From assembly GCA_900016875.1 (NCBI GenBank), contig FCNR01000071.1, positions 1 to 64,000 of the forward strand: DNA of 64,000 nucleotides, given 5' to 3'. A model generated the notes under the pieces. The model saw only the letters and a program-made list of their open reading frames with translations, did no database searches and was not told the origin of the DNA. The DNA comes from Eubacteriaceae bacterium CHKCI004 (GTDB lineage Bacteria > Bacillota > Clostridia > Lachnospirales > Lachnospiraceae). Made by a program: the position numbers and the translations under genes. Every line of letters starts with the position of its first letter. The stretch's first letter is position 1. This document shows, piece by piece, positions 33,958 through 43,052 of the stretch.

Positions 33958-35810
33958 TGGCAGAAAAACATCAGACAGTGATTATCGGAGGCGGCCCGGC
34001 GGGGCTTACGGCAGCCATCTATTTGAGGAGGGCGGGCTATGAGGTGCTGGTGCTGGAAAAAGAGGAGGAAGGCGGGCAGATCCGTATCTCCGAGGAAGTG
34101 GTCAACTATCCCGGTGTGGAGCGCACTGACGGAGAGACGCTCATGGAGACCATGCGGCGGCAGGCTGTGAATTTCGGTGCCCAGATCCGCCGGGAAAATG
34201 TTATCAGCGCTTCGCTCACCGACAGCGTGAAGGTCATTCAGACCGAGAGAAATCATTATGAAGCGCCGGTCATCATTTACGCCGCAGGCTCTGTGCCGAG
34301 GAAGCTGGATTTTCCGGGAGAGAGCGAGTTTGCCGGCCGGGGAATCGCCTACTGCGCCACCTGCGACGGAGAATTATTTACCGACAAACCGATTTTTGTG
34401 GTGGGCGGCGGCTATGCCGCAGCGGAGGAAGCAATTTATCTGACCCGCTATTCAAAGCCGGTGATGATGATTGTCCGGGAGCCGGATTTTACCTGCGCCA
34501 AAAAGCTTGCCGACACGGTGAAGGCGCACCCGGATATTAAGATTGAGTACAATACGGAGATCGTCCGGGTGGAGGGCGATACTTCGGTGAAGAAAATTGT
34601 CTTTAAAAATGCGCTGAGCGGCAAGGAGTGGAACTTTGAGAATACAGATACCATCGGCATCTTTATCTTTGCCGGATATCTGCCGCAGACGGATATTGTA
34701 AAAAAACAATTAATCTGTGACATGCAGGGCTATCTGCTCACCGACGACGGAAAACGCACCAACGTGGAAGGCGTGTACGGGGCCGGAGATGTGTGTCAGA
34801 AACGGCTTCGCCAGCTGGTGACCGCAGTTGCCGACGGCGCGGTGGCGGCGGAGACCATTGTGGCCGATTATCCGCTGGATCAGCTGGCGTCATGTGTCGG
34901 ACCAGACGGGAAGGACGCAGACGGTAAACCACAGAACAAAACCGGCGCGGACAGCCGGGCCGCCGGACAGGACACCCTGATCGCTAATGTGCGCAGCCAG
35001 ATTCAGGGCCAGGAGGAGAAAAAGCTTTATACCGGGCAGGAAGAACCGGCAGTCATGGACAGACACAAGGAGATGCGATCATCGGTACAGCAGGCAGCTA
35101 TGCATTTGTCCGAACAGATGGAAGGTGTTCTTCGTCCGGATTCCAGGTTTAAAGACATTTACTCGGAGATCAAAGAGGTGGAAAGCCGTTTTGAGACCAT
35201 TCCGGAGTGTCGGGTGTCGCTGGATGATTCCGGGACTTCGGAGCAGGTGCGCGCCTTTATGGAGGAGCTGGAGGAGGCTATGCCGAAGGTGCATATTTAT
35301 TATGAGGAGACAGGTGTGTCAGGGAGCCGCGAGAAAAGCGCCGGGGGAGAAGCCGAAGCTGCCGGCGGCCCCATTGTGCCCGCCATCAGCATTTCTTCAA
35401 AGGACGGCGGGAAAACGGGGATGTTTTTTCACGGGACGCCGGGCGGTCACGAATTTTCCAGCTTTTTGTCAACACTCTATCAGGCTGCGGGACCGGGGAA
35501 ACCATTGATGGATGATATACTTTCCCAGATCAGGTCCATCCGGACGCCGGTGCGGCTGGATGTGGGAGTGACTCTGTCCTGTACCAAATGTCCGGAGCTG
35601 GTGAGCAGCGCCATGATGGTGGCGGCTCACAGCCCGAAAGTGGAGGTTCATGTGGTGAATCTGGCTCAGTTCCCCGAATTTAAAGAAAGACATCAGATCT
35701 TTAGTGTTCCATTTCTTATGGTTAACGGCGAAAAGGCTTATTATGGAAAGAAAAGTGTGGAGGAGCTGATGAAAATCATTGGGGACGCCATCGGAAAGGA
35801 GGTCGTATAG
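33957..35810 (+). CDS. ahpF: Permuted AhpF: thioredoxin reductase joined to C-terminal AhpF-type thioredoxin pair
   Basis: A 617-residue NAD(P)H:peroxiredoxin reductase. Residues 1 to about 310 are a thioredoxin reductase: FAD motif GGGPAG, redox pair Cys133/Cys136 in CATCDG, and GAGDVC. A charged linker follows (about 310-395). Residues about 400-610 resemble the N-terminal double-thioredoxin domain of enteric AhpF, including GTPGGHEFSSF and the redox pair Cys542/Cys545 in LSCTKCPE. So the domain order is the reverse of E. coli AhpF. Coupled to ahpC, its likely electron acceptor. The disulphide relay is inferred from the family. Confidence 0.88.
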   Translation: MAEKHQTVIIGGGPAGLTAAIYLRRAGYEVLVLEKEEEGGQIRISEEVVNYPGVERTDGETLMETMRRQAVNFGAQIRRENVISASLTDSVKVIQTERNHYEAPVIIYAAGSVPRKLDFPGESEFAGRGIAYCATCDGELFTDKPIFVVGGGYAAAEEAIYLTRYSKPVMMIVREPDFTCAKKLADTVKAHPDIKIEYNTEIVRVEGDTSVKKIVFKNALSGKEWNFENTDTIGIFIFAGYLPQTDIVKKQLICDMQGYLLTDDGKRTNVEGVYGAGDVCQKRLRQLVTAVADGAVAAETIVADYPLDQLASCVGPDGKDADGKPQNKTGADSRAAGQDTLIANVRSQIQGQEEKKLYTGQEEPAVMDRHKEMRSSVQQAAMHLSEQMEGVLRPDSRFKDIYSEIKEVESRFETIPECRVSLDDSGTSEQVRAFMEELEEAMPKVHIYYEETGVSGSREKSAGGEAEAAGGPIVPAISISSKDGGKTGMFFHGTPGGHEFSSFLSTLYQAAGPGKPLMDDILSQIRSIRTPVRLDVGVTLSCTKCPELVSSAMMVAAHSPKVEVHVVNLAQFPEFKERHQIFSVPFLMVNGEKAYYGKKSVEELMKIIGDAIGKEVV

Positions 35811-35811
35811 T

Positions 35812-36759
35812 GTGAAAAGGGATGATAAAAGAAAAATTGTTCTGGTGGGAACCGGCATGGTGGGTATGAGTTACGCCTATGCGCTGCTCAATCAGAATCT
35901 CTGTGACGAGCTGGTGCTCATTGATATCGACAAAAAAAGAGCGGAAGGTGAAGCCATGGATTTGAATCATGGCGTGGCTTTCAGCGGCGGAAATATGGAA
36001 ATCTACGCTGGACAGTACAAGGACTGCGGGGACGCGGATCTGGTGGTATTGACAGCGGGGCTGCCTCAGAAGGAGGGGCAGAGCCGTCTGGATCTGCTGA
36101 AAGAAAACCGGAAGGTATTTCAGTCCATTCTGGAACCTGTGCTTGACAGTGGATTCCACGGTATCTTTCTGGTGGCCACCAATCCGGTGGATATCATGGC
36201 AAAGATTGTCTATGAGATCAGCGGATTTCCTCCCGGACGGGTGGTGGGAACCGGAACCGCTCTTGATACAGCCAGACTCCGTTACCTGTTGGGTGAAAAA
36301 TTTATCATTGACCCGAGAAATATGCACGCTTACGTGATGGGAGAACATGGAGACAGTGAATTTGTGCCGTGGAGTCAGGCGATGATGGCGACGAAACCTA
36401 TTTTTGACCTGTGCAGCGAGACAGAAGGCTGTCATTTTCAGGAGCTGCTGGAGATTGAGGAGGAGGTGCGCATGGCCGCCTATAAGATTATCGAAGCAAA
36501 GCGTGCCACCTATTATGGTATAGGAATGGCAATGGCGCGGATCACAAAAGCCATTCTGGGAAATGAGTACAGCGTGCTTACGGTATCGGCTCTGCTGCAG
36601 GGAGAATACGGGGAACATGGCGTTTTTATCGGAATCCCCTGCGTGGTGAACCGAATGGGAGTCAGCCGGATTGTGGAACTCACTTTAAGTGCGGAGGAAA
36701 AACAGAGACTGCATTTATCCTGCGAAACGCTTAATGAGACTTATCAGGATCTGGCGTAG
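35812..36759 (+). CDS. ldh: L-lactate dehydrogenase
   Basis: Reduces pyruvate to L-lactate with NADH. 315 residues: NAD loop GTGMVGMSYAY, the substrate loop LPQKEGQSR with the Gln that marks lactate rather than malate specificity, and catalytic His179 in GEHGDSE. The start is a GTG at 35812, nine bases after AAGGAGG; that site lies inside the end of the preceding reductase gene. It therefore seems co-transcribed with ahpC and ahpF, an uncommon partnership that puts NADH disposal by peroxide and by pyruvate together. Confidence 0.94.
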   Translation: MKRDDKRKIVLVGTGMVGMSYAYALLNQNLCDELVLIDIDKKRAEGEAMDLNHGVAFSGGNMEIYAGQYKDCGDADLVVLTAGLPQKEGQSRLDLLKENRKVFQSILEPVLDSGFHGIFLVATNPVDIMAKIVYEISGFPPGRVVGTGTALDTARLRYLLGEKFIIDPRNMHAYVMGEHGDSEFVPWSQAMMATKPIFDLCSETEGCHFQELLEIEEEVRMAAYKIIEAKRATYYGIGMAMARITKAILGNEYSVLTVSALLQGEYGEHGVFIGIPCVVNRMGVSRIVELTLSAEEKQRLHLSCETLNETYQDLA

Positions 36760-36946
36760 GACAGTTTCTGGCAAAGCTGTCTCGGTATGATTTTAGTATG
36801 GTTTCAGGATGCATTTTCTTCCGCGGGAGCATCTGCATGAATTTTTTTTACAAAAGCAGGCAAACTTTTTCGTTTTGTGCTATACTAGGTTACTGACATA
36901 TTTATATTTTAGTGAAGGAATGTGTCAGCGCACTGTATTGCGAATC

Positions 36947-36978
36947 ATTCATCACTGCATACATATGCAGTGATGAAT
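36947..36978. repeat. Perfect 15-bp inverted repeat
   Basis: ATTCATCACTGCATA (36947-36961) and its exact complement (36964-36978) are separated by CA. There is no T run after it. It lies downstream of an extended -10 (TGC-TATACT, 36881-36886) and upstream of the PHP phosphatase gene, so it is in the leader of that transcript, as a hairpin or an operator. The 298-base gap 36760-37057 holds no gene. Confidence 0.85.
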
Positions 36979-37009
36979 TACCGCATGGGGGAGGAAGCCT
37001 GTAAAAAGG

Positions 37010-37037
37010 AAATTAGTCTATAAAAATTAGTCTATAA
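37010..37037 (+). repeat. Two perfect tandem 14-bp repeats
   Basis: AAATTAGTCTATAA occurs at 37010-37023 and again at 37024-37037, 20 bases before the start of the PHP gene. Confidence 0.85.
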
Positions 37038-37057
37038 TAAGTATGGAAGGAGTCAAC

Positions 37058-37780
37058 ATGGATTATTTACTGGATGTACATACTCATACGATAGCCAGCG
37101 GACATGCATATAACAGTATGATGGAGATGGCGAAAGCCGGATTTGAGAAAGGGCTAAAATTGCTGGGCATTACAGAACACGCACCGATGATGCCGGGAAG
37201 CTGCAGCAATATGTATTTTCACAATTTAAAAGTTGTGCCGAGATCCCTGTGCGGCATTGAGGTGATGCTTGGTGCGGAGCTTAATATACTGGATTATGAC
37301 GGACATGTGGATCTGGATGACCATGTGCTGCGGCAGCTTGACATAAAGATTGCCAGCCTCCACAGTGTGTGTATTCTGCCGGGAACCAGAGAGGAGAACA
37401 CCAGGGCGGTGCTCGGAGCTATTCGTAATCCTATGATCGATATCATCGGTCATCCGGATGACGGCATCTATCCGCTTGATTATGAGCCGATCGTGGAAGC
37501 TGCCAGAGAGACGAATACTCTTCTGGAAGTAAATAATAATTCTCTGAATCCCATGGGAGCCAGAAAGAATACCCGGGGGAATCTGATTACCATGCTGGAA
37601 CTTTGCAAACAATATGAACAGCCGGTGATCATGAACAGCGATGCGCATGTATTCGCTGATGTGGGGCGCCGGGATTTTTCAGAAGAGCTGATCCGGGATC
37701 TGGATTTTCCTGAAGAACTGATCGTGAATCGTTCCGTGGGCGTGTTTAAAGATTATATAAATAAGAAATATCAGAAATAG
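37058..37780 (+). CDS. PHP-domain phosphatase (YcdX family)
   Basis: A 240-residue metal-dependent phosphoesterase of the PHP fold. Metal-ligand motifs in order: DVHTHT, TEHAP, the Glu in LGAELN, SLHSV, HPDD and NSDAH. YcdX relatives hydrolyse small phosphate esters; the substrate is unknown. ATG 37058 has a GGAAGGAG site five bases away. Followed after 12 bases by the TrpR-like regulator. Confidence 0.87.
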   Translation: MDYLLDVHTHTIASGHAYNSMMEMAKAGFEKGLKLLGITEHAPMMPGSCSNMYFHNLKVVPRSLCGIEVMLGAELNILDYDGHVDLDDHVLRQLDIKIASLHSVCILPGTREENTRAVLGAIRNPMIDIIGHPDDGIYPLDYEPIVEAARETNTLLEVNNNSLNPMGARKNTRGNLITMLELCKQYEQPVIMNSDAHVFADVGRRDFSEELIRDLDFPEELIVNRSVGVFKDYINKKYQK

Positions 37781-37792
37781 GGGGAAAGCGAT

Positions 37793-38101
37793 ATGGGAAA
37801 AAATGTACATACACCGGAGGTAGAGAAGCTGTTAAAGGGAATCCTCTGCCTGGAAAATGTGGAAGAATGTTACGCCTTTTTTGAGGATCTTTGTACAATC
37901 AATGAGCTGCTTTCTCTCGGACAGAGATTTGAGGTGGCAAATATGCTGAGAAATCACCGCACTTATAATGAGGTGGCGGAAGAAACGGGGGCATCCACAG
38001 CGACCATCAGCCGTGTCAACAGGTGTTTAAATTATGGCACTGACGGATATGATCTGGTGATCCGGCGGCTGAAGGAGAGAGAAGAGCAGCAGGAAGATTG
38101 A
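37793..38101 (+). CDS. TrpR-like DNA-binding protein (YerC/YecD family)
   Basis: A 102-residue helical protein with a TrpR-type helix-turn-helix (TYNEVAEETGASTATISRVNRCL, about residues 59-81). The family is common in Firmicutes; its ligand and targets are not established. Co-directional and close to the PHP phosphatase gene, probably one transcript ending at 38222. Confidence 0.88.
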   Translation: MGKNVHTPEVEKLLKGILCLENVEECYAFFEDLCTINELLSLGQRFEVANMLRNHRTYNEVAEETGASTATISRVNRCLNYGTDGYDLVIRRLKEREEQQED

Positions 38102-38150
38102 TTTCAAAATCAAACAATCAATGCAGAAGAAATGTATTGTCGGCAAAAAG

Positions 38151-38222
38151 AAAAATACCGCTCATACAGCCATGCAGACGGAAAAAGTACATCTGCCTGC
38201 GGCCGTGCAGCGGTATTTTTTT
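38151..38222. terminator. Bidirectional terminator between yerC-like and DUF1836 genes
   Basis: AAAAATACCGCT (38151-38162) pairs with AGCGGTATTTTT (38209-38220), giving T runs on both strands for convergent genes. The loop is long (46 bases). Confidence 0.8.
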
Positions 38223-38224
38223 AT

Positions 38225-38869
38225 CTATTCTGTTTTATTGTTCTTGGAACTTTTTTTGGCTTTTTTCTCCGCCGGGCTATTCTTCTGGCGGCGGCAGTCG
38301 ATGATCTTCTCAATGGCCTGTTTCCTGACATAAATGTCATAGCACAGCTTATAAATAAAAATGAGATCATCCAGATATTCGCCGTCTTCTTCGGAAGGGG
38401 AAAAGGCAGCAAAAGAGTCTCTGGAATTCTCCCAGTCTGAAAGAATCTGTTTTTCTATGTCGGGATGCCTGTCGGATGTTTCAGATAAAAGCTTGTCATA
38501 AATGTCTTTCAGCGACAGGCCATTTTCAGTATTGGCCGGAAAATATTCCTTTGTCAACGGCTCCAGGATACTCTGGATGTCCGTGATGGACAACATGTTT
38601 TTCAGCCGGTATATGAGAATCAGAAGAAAAATATGCTCTCTGGAATATTTTTTCTTCACCGAAGGAGGAAGAAGATGATTCTTCGTATAATTGTTGATCA
38701 TGGTTTTTGTCATGATTTTGTCTTCAGGGTATCTCCTGGAATCTGCCAGATGTGTATCCATGAAAGTCGTTATCTGATCCATGTACAGGTCAATGTTGGG
38801 AATATCCGCCGATGGGACGGATGATACCTGCAGCAGGGAAAGCAGCCAGTCATTTGTATTTGTATTCAA
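38225..38869 (-). CDS. DUF1836 protein
   Basis: A 214-residue helical protein. YPEDKIMTKTMINNYTKNHLL followed by VKKKYSREHI is the DUF1836 signature; this region looks like a MerR/HTH-type helix pair, so a DNA-binding role has been suggested but is unproven. The start is a TTG (38869) eight bases after GGAGG. The C-terminus is a Lys/Asn-rich tail. Confidence 0.82.
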   Translation of the reverse strand: MNTNTNDWLLSLLQVSSVPSADIPNIDLYMDQITTFMDTHLADSRRYPEDKIMTKTMINNYTKNHLLPPSVKKKYSREHIFLLILIYRLKNMLSITDIQSILEPLTKEYFPANTENGLSLKDIYDKLLSETSDRHPDIEKQILSDWENSRDSFAAFSPSEEDGEYLDDLIFIYKLCYDIYVRKQAIEKIIDCRRQKNSPAEKKAKKSSKNNKTE

Positions 38870-38980
38870 AAAATCGCCTCCGTCATTATTAGTATGCCGT
38901 CATGTGCCTGGGGCAGTGAATAGTCATCAGGGACATGATATCTATATTATATTGTTTTTATTACCAGATGACAAGGAAAA

Positions 38981-39030
38981 GTGAGAAATTTTTCTTTCTG
39001 GTTTTGTGAGAAATTTTTCTTTCTGGTTTT
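38981..39030 (+). repeat. Perfect tandem 25-bp duplication upstream of the SPFH promoter
   Basis: The unit starting GTGAGAAATTTTTC occurs at 38981-39005 and 39006-39030 without a difference. The -35 of the SPFH promoter begins three bases later. Confidence 0.9.
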
Positions 39031-39033
39031 AGA

Positions 39034-39062
39034 GTGACATCCCCGGTCTGGTATTGTATAAT
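39034..39062 (+). promoter_or_regulatory. Promoter of the SPFH gene
   Basis: GTGACA (39034-39039), 17 bases, TATAAT (39057-39062), 84 bases before the SPFH start codon. Confidence 0.7.
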
Positions 39063-39146
39063 TGAGATACTGTACTGCGGGAAGATGTGTTCCCGCTCTG
39101 ACAGCTCGTGATACTGGTATTTTTAGAAAGCAGACAGGAGGAGATT

Positions 39147-40103
39147 ATGGGTCTTTTCAGCGGACAATTTGCCAACGTGGTAGAATGGCAGGAAACAAGA
39201 GACGACGTGATTTTTTATAAATGGAACAATGATGAGATCAAGAGGGGGTCCCGGCTGATTATCCGCCCGGGGCAGGACGCCATCTTTATGTATAACGGAA
39301 GAACGGAGGGGATTTTTCGGGAAGAAGGAAACTATGATATTGAGTCGGATATTATTCCGTTTCTTTCCACATTGAAAGGATTTCGTTTTGGATTCAACAG
39401 CGGACTGCGGGCGGAAGTTCTGTTCATCAATACGAAGGAATTTAATATGCGCTGGGGGACGAAGCAGGCGGTGAATCTGCCGCATCCGTCCCTTCCGGGA
39501 GGAATGCCGGTCCGCGCCAACGGAACCTTCCAGTTCAAGGTAGGCGATTATGAGGTGCTCATCGAGAAGGTTGCCGGAATCAAAAAGCAGTTTACAACGG
39601 AAGAGGTCAGAGACCGGGTGCTGTCCCACCTCGATCAGCTTCTTTTGCAGTGGATGGTGAAGGAAGGAAAGGATATGTTTAATCTCCAGGCCAACGCCGC
39701 TGAGATTTCAGATGGCATTATGGCGGATCTGGACCGGGAATTGTCAGATATCGGTCTTTCTATGACCGGTTTTCAGATCAATTCTGTGAGCTATCCGGAA
39801 GAGGTGCAGGAGATGATCAATAAGGTGGCCAGCCAGAGCATGGTCGGCGATATGAACCGGTATCAGCAGATGGCGGTACTGGATTCCATGACCGCCGGCA
39901 ACGCCCAGGGCGGGCAGATGGCGGCAGATATGGCGTCTATGCAGATGGGAATGATGATGGGACAGCAGATCGTAAATCAGATGACCCAGACGCAGCAGGG
40001 AGGCGGCGCGCAGAACGTTTCCGGCCCTAACTTCTGCCCGAACTGCGGACAGAAAGCGGGCGGAGCAAACTTCTGCCCGAACTGCGGTCAGAAATTAAAG
40101 TAA
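39147..40103 (+). CDS. SPFH-domain protein with C-terminal double zinc ribbon
   Basis: 318 residues. The first ~230 residues form an SPFH/band-7 domain of the YdjI type, without a membrane anchor. A Met/Gln-rich stretch (about 245-285) follows, and the end carries two CPNCGQK half-ribbons in a row (about residues 295-316), which together can hold one zinc. Such proteins are linked to membrane-stress responses in Bacillus. ATG 39147 has an AGGAGG site. pcrA follows after 22 bases. Confidence 0.87.
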   Translation: MGLFSGQFANVVEWQETRDDVIFYKWNNDEIKRGSRLIIRPGQDAIFMYNGRTEGIFREEGNYDIESDIIPFLSTLKGFRFGFNSGLRAEVLFINTKEFNMRWGTKQAVNLPHPSLPGGMPVRANGTFQFKVGDYEVLIEKVAGIKKQFTTEEVRDRVLSHLDQLLLQWMVKEGKDMFNLQANAAEISDGIMADLDRELSDIGLSMTGFQINSVSYPEEVQEMINKVASQSMVGDMNRYQQMAVLDSMTAGNAQGGQMAADMASMQMGMMMGQQIVNQMTQTQQGGGAQNVSGPNFCPNCGQKAGGANFCPNCGQKLK

Positions 40104-40125
40104 CAGCACAACAGAAAGGAAGTCT

Positions 40126-42351
40126 ATGAGCATTTATGATACTTTAAATAAAGAACAGAGGGAGGCGGTATTCTGTACCGAAGGCCCTCTCTTGATGCTG
40201 GCGGGAGCAGGAACCGGAAAGACCCGGTCACTGACCCACCGCATCGTACATTTAATTGAGGAGGAGGGGGTGAACCCCTGGAACATCCTTGCCATCACCT
40301 TTACCAACAAGGCGGCGGAGGAGATGCGGGAGAGAGCGGTAAGTCTGGTGGGACCAGGCTCGGAGAATCTGTGGATCAGTACATTTCATGCCACATGCAG
40401 CCGGATTCTCAGAAGGCACGCTGATCTGCTGGGCTACAACAGAAGTTTTACCATCTATGACGCCAGCGACCAGAAGTCCCTGATGAAGGAAGTCTTAAAG
40501 TCCATGAACGTTGACACGAAGCAGTTCCCGGAGAAGGCGGTGCTTTCCGCCATCTCCGCGGCCAAGGACGAGTGCAAGTCGCCTCTTGACTACCGGAATG
40601 ACTGTGGAGATAACTACCGGGATATCCGAATCAGTGAGATTTACGAGGAATACCAGAAGCGTCTCAAAGAAAATGACGCCATGGATTTTGACGATCTTCT
40701 CGTGAAGACCGTGGAGCTGTTTCAGTCGTATCCGGATGTTCTTGATTATTATCAGGAGCGGTTCCGCTATATCATGGTGGACGAGTATCAGGATACCAAC
40801 ACGGTGCAGTTTATGCTGGTGAAGCTCCTTGCCTCCAAATACCGCAATCTCTGCGTGGTGGGTGACGACGACCAGTCCATTTACCGGTTCCGGGGAGCCA
40901 ATATTTTCAATATCCTGAATTTTGAGAAATATTTTCCGGACGCCCATGTGATCCGTCTCGAACAGAATTACCGTTCCACCCAGAACATTTTAAATGCCGC
41001 CAACGGCGTCATTGTCAATAATAAAGGACGGAAGGAGAAGAAACTCTGGACAGAAAATGTACCGGGCGAGCTGGTGCATTTCAAGCAGTATGACTCCGAA
41101 TACGATGAGGCGGAGGGCGTGGTATCCTACATTAATTTCCTCGCCATGCGGGGCGTGCCTTACGAGGATATGGCGATTTTATACCGGACCAACGCCCAGT
41201 CCCGTATCTTTGAGGAGAAACTTAAGCAGCGGGCGATCCCTTACGCCATCGTCCGGGGCATCAGTTTCTACGACCGGAAAGAGATCAAGGACCTGATGGC
41301 CTATCTGAAGGTGGTGGACAACGGAAACGACGACCTGGCGGTCAAGAGAATCATCAATGTGCCGAAACGGGGCATCGGCCAGACCACGGTGGACAGAATC
41401 CAGAATTACGCCATCGTGCACCAGATCAGCTTCCTTGAGGCGGTATTCCGGGCAGATTCCATTCAGGAGCTGGGAAGAGCCGCTTCCAAGATTAAAAAAT
41501 TCGGCGAGATGATCCGGAATTTCCGGGACTACGCCATGGAAAACGATATCAGCGAGCTGATGCTTTACATACTGGACGTGACCGGTTATAAAAATGAGCT
41601 GGAGATGGAAGGGACAGACGAGGCAAGAAGCCGTCTCGAGGACATCGATGAGCTCATCAATGATATCGTATATTTTGAGGAGAACAATGAAGACCCGACT
41701 CTCACGGATTTTCTGGTGGAAAAAGATATGTACACCCTCAATGCAGGCATTGATAATCTGGAAGAGAGTTCCAATAAGGTGCTTCTCATGACTCTCCATA
41801 ACGCCAAAGGTCTGGAGTTCGCCAATGTATTCCTGGGAGGTATGGAGGAAGGAGTCTTTCCGGGATACGGAGCCATGATCTCCGGCGATGAATCGGAGAT
41901 CGAGGAAGAGCGGCGTCTCTGTTATGTGGGCATTACCCGGGCAAAGGAGCGCCTTTATTTAAGCGCGGCCAGACGGAGAATGCAGAGGGGGCAGGCGCAG
42001 TATAACCGGGTATCAAGATTTGTGGATGAGATTCCGGAGGAATATCTGGACCGGGCTAAGAAGACTCCTGCGGAGGACAGGAGAGACAAGGCTATGGAAC
42101 AGGCGTCCTCGCATCAGTATGCTTACGGCACGAAGGGCGTGAAGCCGTATTATCTGGATGATTTCAAAGTCAAACCTCTGTCTTCCCTGGATTATGCCGT
42201 GGGCGACCGGGTGAAACATATCAAATTCGGCGAGGGCACCGTGGCGGATATCGTCCATGGCGGGAAGGACTTCGAGGTATCCGTGGATTTTGACAGAGTG
42301 GGCCGCAAGAAGATGTTCGCATCTTTTGCAAAATTGAAAAAAGTGAAATAA
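40126..42351 (+). CDS. pcrA: UvrD/PcrA-type DNA helicase
   Basis: Superfamily 1A 3'-5' helicase of 741 residues, acting in repair and in removing proteins from DNA. Motifs: Walker A AGAGTGKT, TFTNKAAEEM, Walker B DEYQDTN, GDDDQSIYRFRGA, QNYRST and VGITRAKERL. The C-terminal SLDYAVGDRVKHIKFGEG is the Tudor-like tail seen in PcrA. Length is normal. Shares a short spacing with the SPFH gene. Confidence 0.95.
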   Translation: MSIYDTLNKEQREAVFCTEGPLLMLAGAGTGKTRSLTHRIVHLIEEEGVNPWNILAITFTNKAAEEMRERAVSLVGPGSENLWISTFHATCSRILRRHADLLGYNRSFTIYDASDQKSLMKEVLKSMNVDTKQFPEKAVLSAISAAKDECKSPLDYRNDCGDNYRDIRISEIYEEYQKRLKENDAMDFDDLLVKTVELFQSYPDVLDYYQERFRYIMVDEYQDTNTVQFMLVKLLASKYRNLCVVGDDDQSIYRFRGANIFNILNFEKYFPDAHVIRLEQNYRSTQNILNAANGVIVNNKGRKEKKLWTENVPGELVHFKQYDSEYDEAEGVVSYINFLAMRGVPYEDMAILYRTNAQSRIFEEKLKQRAIPYAIVRGISFYDRKEIKDLMAYLKVVDNGNDDLAVKRIINVPKRGIGQTTVDRIQNYAIVHQISFLEAVFRADSIQELGRAASKIKKFGEMIRNFRDYAMENDISELMLYILDVTGYKNELEMEGTDEARSRLEDIDELINDIVYFEENNEDPTLTDFLVEKDMYTLNAGIDNLEESSNKVLLMTLHNAKGLEFANVFLGGMEEGVFPGYGAMISGDESEIEEERRLCYVGITRAKERLYLSAARRRMQRGQAQYNRVSRFVDEIPEEYLDRAKKTPAEDRRDKAMEQASSHQYAYGTKGVKPYYLDDFKVKPLSSLDYAVGDRVKHIKFGEGTVADIVHGGKDFEVSVDFDRVGRKKMFASFAKLKKVK

Positions 42352-42414
42352 TGTATTGGTAAAGAGTCCTTTTGCGTGATATAATAAAAGAAAACAGCAA
42401 GGAGGTACACGAAC

Positions 42415-42693
42415 ATGAAAAATATCGACGAATTAATTGGAGTAGCAAAGTTATCCAATCTGATGAACAGCCGGAAGGAAGAGGAAGAATCCAGAAAGAT
42501 TTTATGGGTTCTTGCCATCATCGGGGCTGTTGCCGCAGTGGCAGGAATTGCAGCTCTGGTTTATAAATATTTATCCCCGGATTATCTGGATGATGTGGAT
42601 GAAGACTTCGATGATTTCGATGACGATTTTTTCGATGACGAGGACGAAGCGGAAGATACTGCCGATGATGCAGAGGAAGCAACAGAAGAATAA
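42415..42693 (+). CDS. Small single-pass membrane protein with acidic tail
   Basis: 92 residues. A charged N-terminal helix (about 1-28) precedes one transmembrane segment (about 30-49). The last 40 residues are almost all Asp, Glu, Phe and Ala, a very acidic tail. Strong AAGGAGG site and its own terminator, so a real gene. I cannot assign a family. It follows pcrA by 63 bases. Confidence 0.75.
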   Translation: MKNIDELIGVAKLSNLMNSRKEEEESRKILWVLAIIGAVAAVAGIAALVYKYLSPDYLDDVDEDFDDFDDDFFDDEDEAEDTADDAEEATEE

Positions 42694-42715
42694 GTGTTGA
42701 TATTGGCGATATGAG

Positions 42716-42774
42716 CTGCCGTAACAGTTTGTCCGATGCATCACAGATGCGGGGCGCGGGTTACGGCAGTTTTG
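42716..42774 (+). terminator. Terminator of the acidic-tail membrane protein gene
   Basis: CTGCCGTAAC (42716-42725) and GTTACGGCAG (42760-42769) are a perfect 10-bp stem followed by TTTT. Confidence 0.8.
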
Positions 42775-42901
42775 CTTGTCTGCGCAAAGAGTTTTCATAT
42801 ATATTGCGGGAAATCTTCTCTGCAACAAGGAACTTCTATTTGTTTAAATTGTCTGAAAAATATATATAATTAAAAAATTAGAAAAAAGATGAAAAAAACT
42901 G

Positions 42902-42930
42902 TTGACATTTATTTGAGGCTGTTATATAAT
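42902..42930 (+). promoter_or_regulatory. Consensus promoter of the tRNA operon
   Basis: TTGACA (42902-42907), exactly 17 bases, TATAAT (42925-42930): a full sigma-A consensus. The first tRNA starts 41 bases later. Confidence 0.9.
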
Positions 42931-42970
42931 GCTATTTGTCAACGCGAGAGCGGCTGACAGACAACAGCAT

Positions 42971-43045
42971 CGGGGTGTGGCTCAGCTTGGCTAGAGCGCT
43001 TGATTTGGGATCAAGAGGCCGCAGGTTCGAATCCTGTCACCCCGA
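42971..43045 (+). tRNA. tRNA-Pro (UGG), copy 1
   Basis: Acceptor CGGGGTG/CACCCCG, anticodon loop TTTGGGA, T loop TTCGAAT. CCA is not encoded. Confidence 0.97.
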
Positions 43046-43052
43046 TACCCTT

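Noticed and set aside
42600-42690. GAT/GAC/TTC-rich stretch as a DNA repeat
   Set aside because: It is codon-level low complexity from the Asp/Phe-rich tail of the membrane protein, not a regular repeat.
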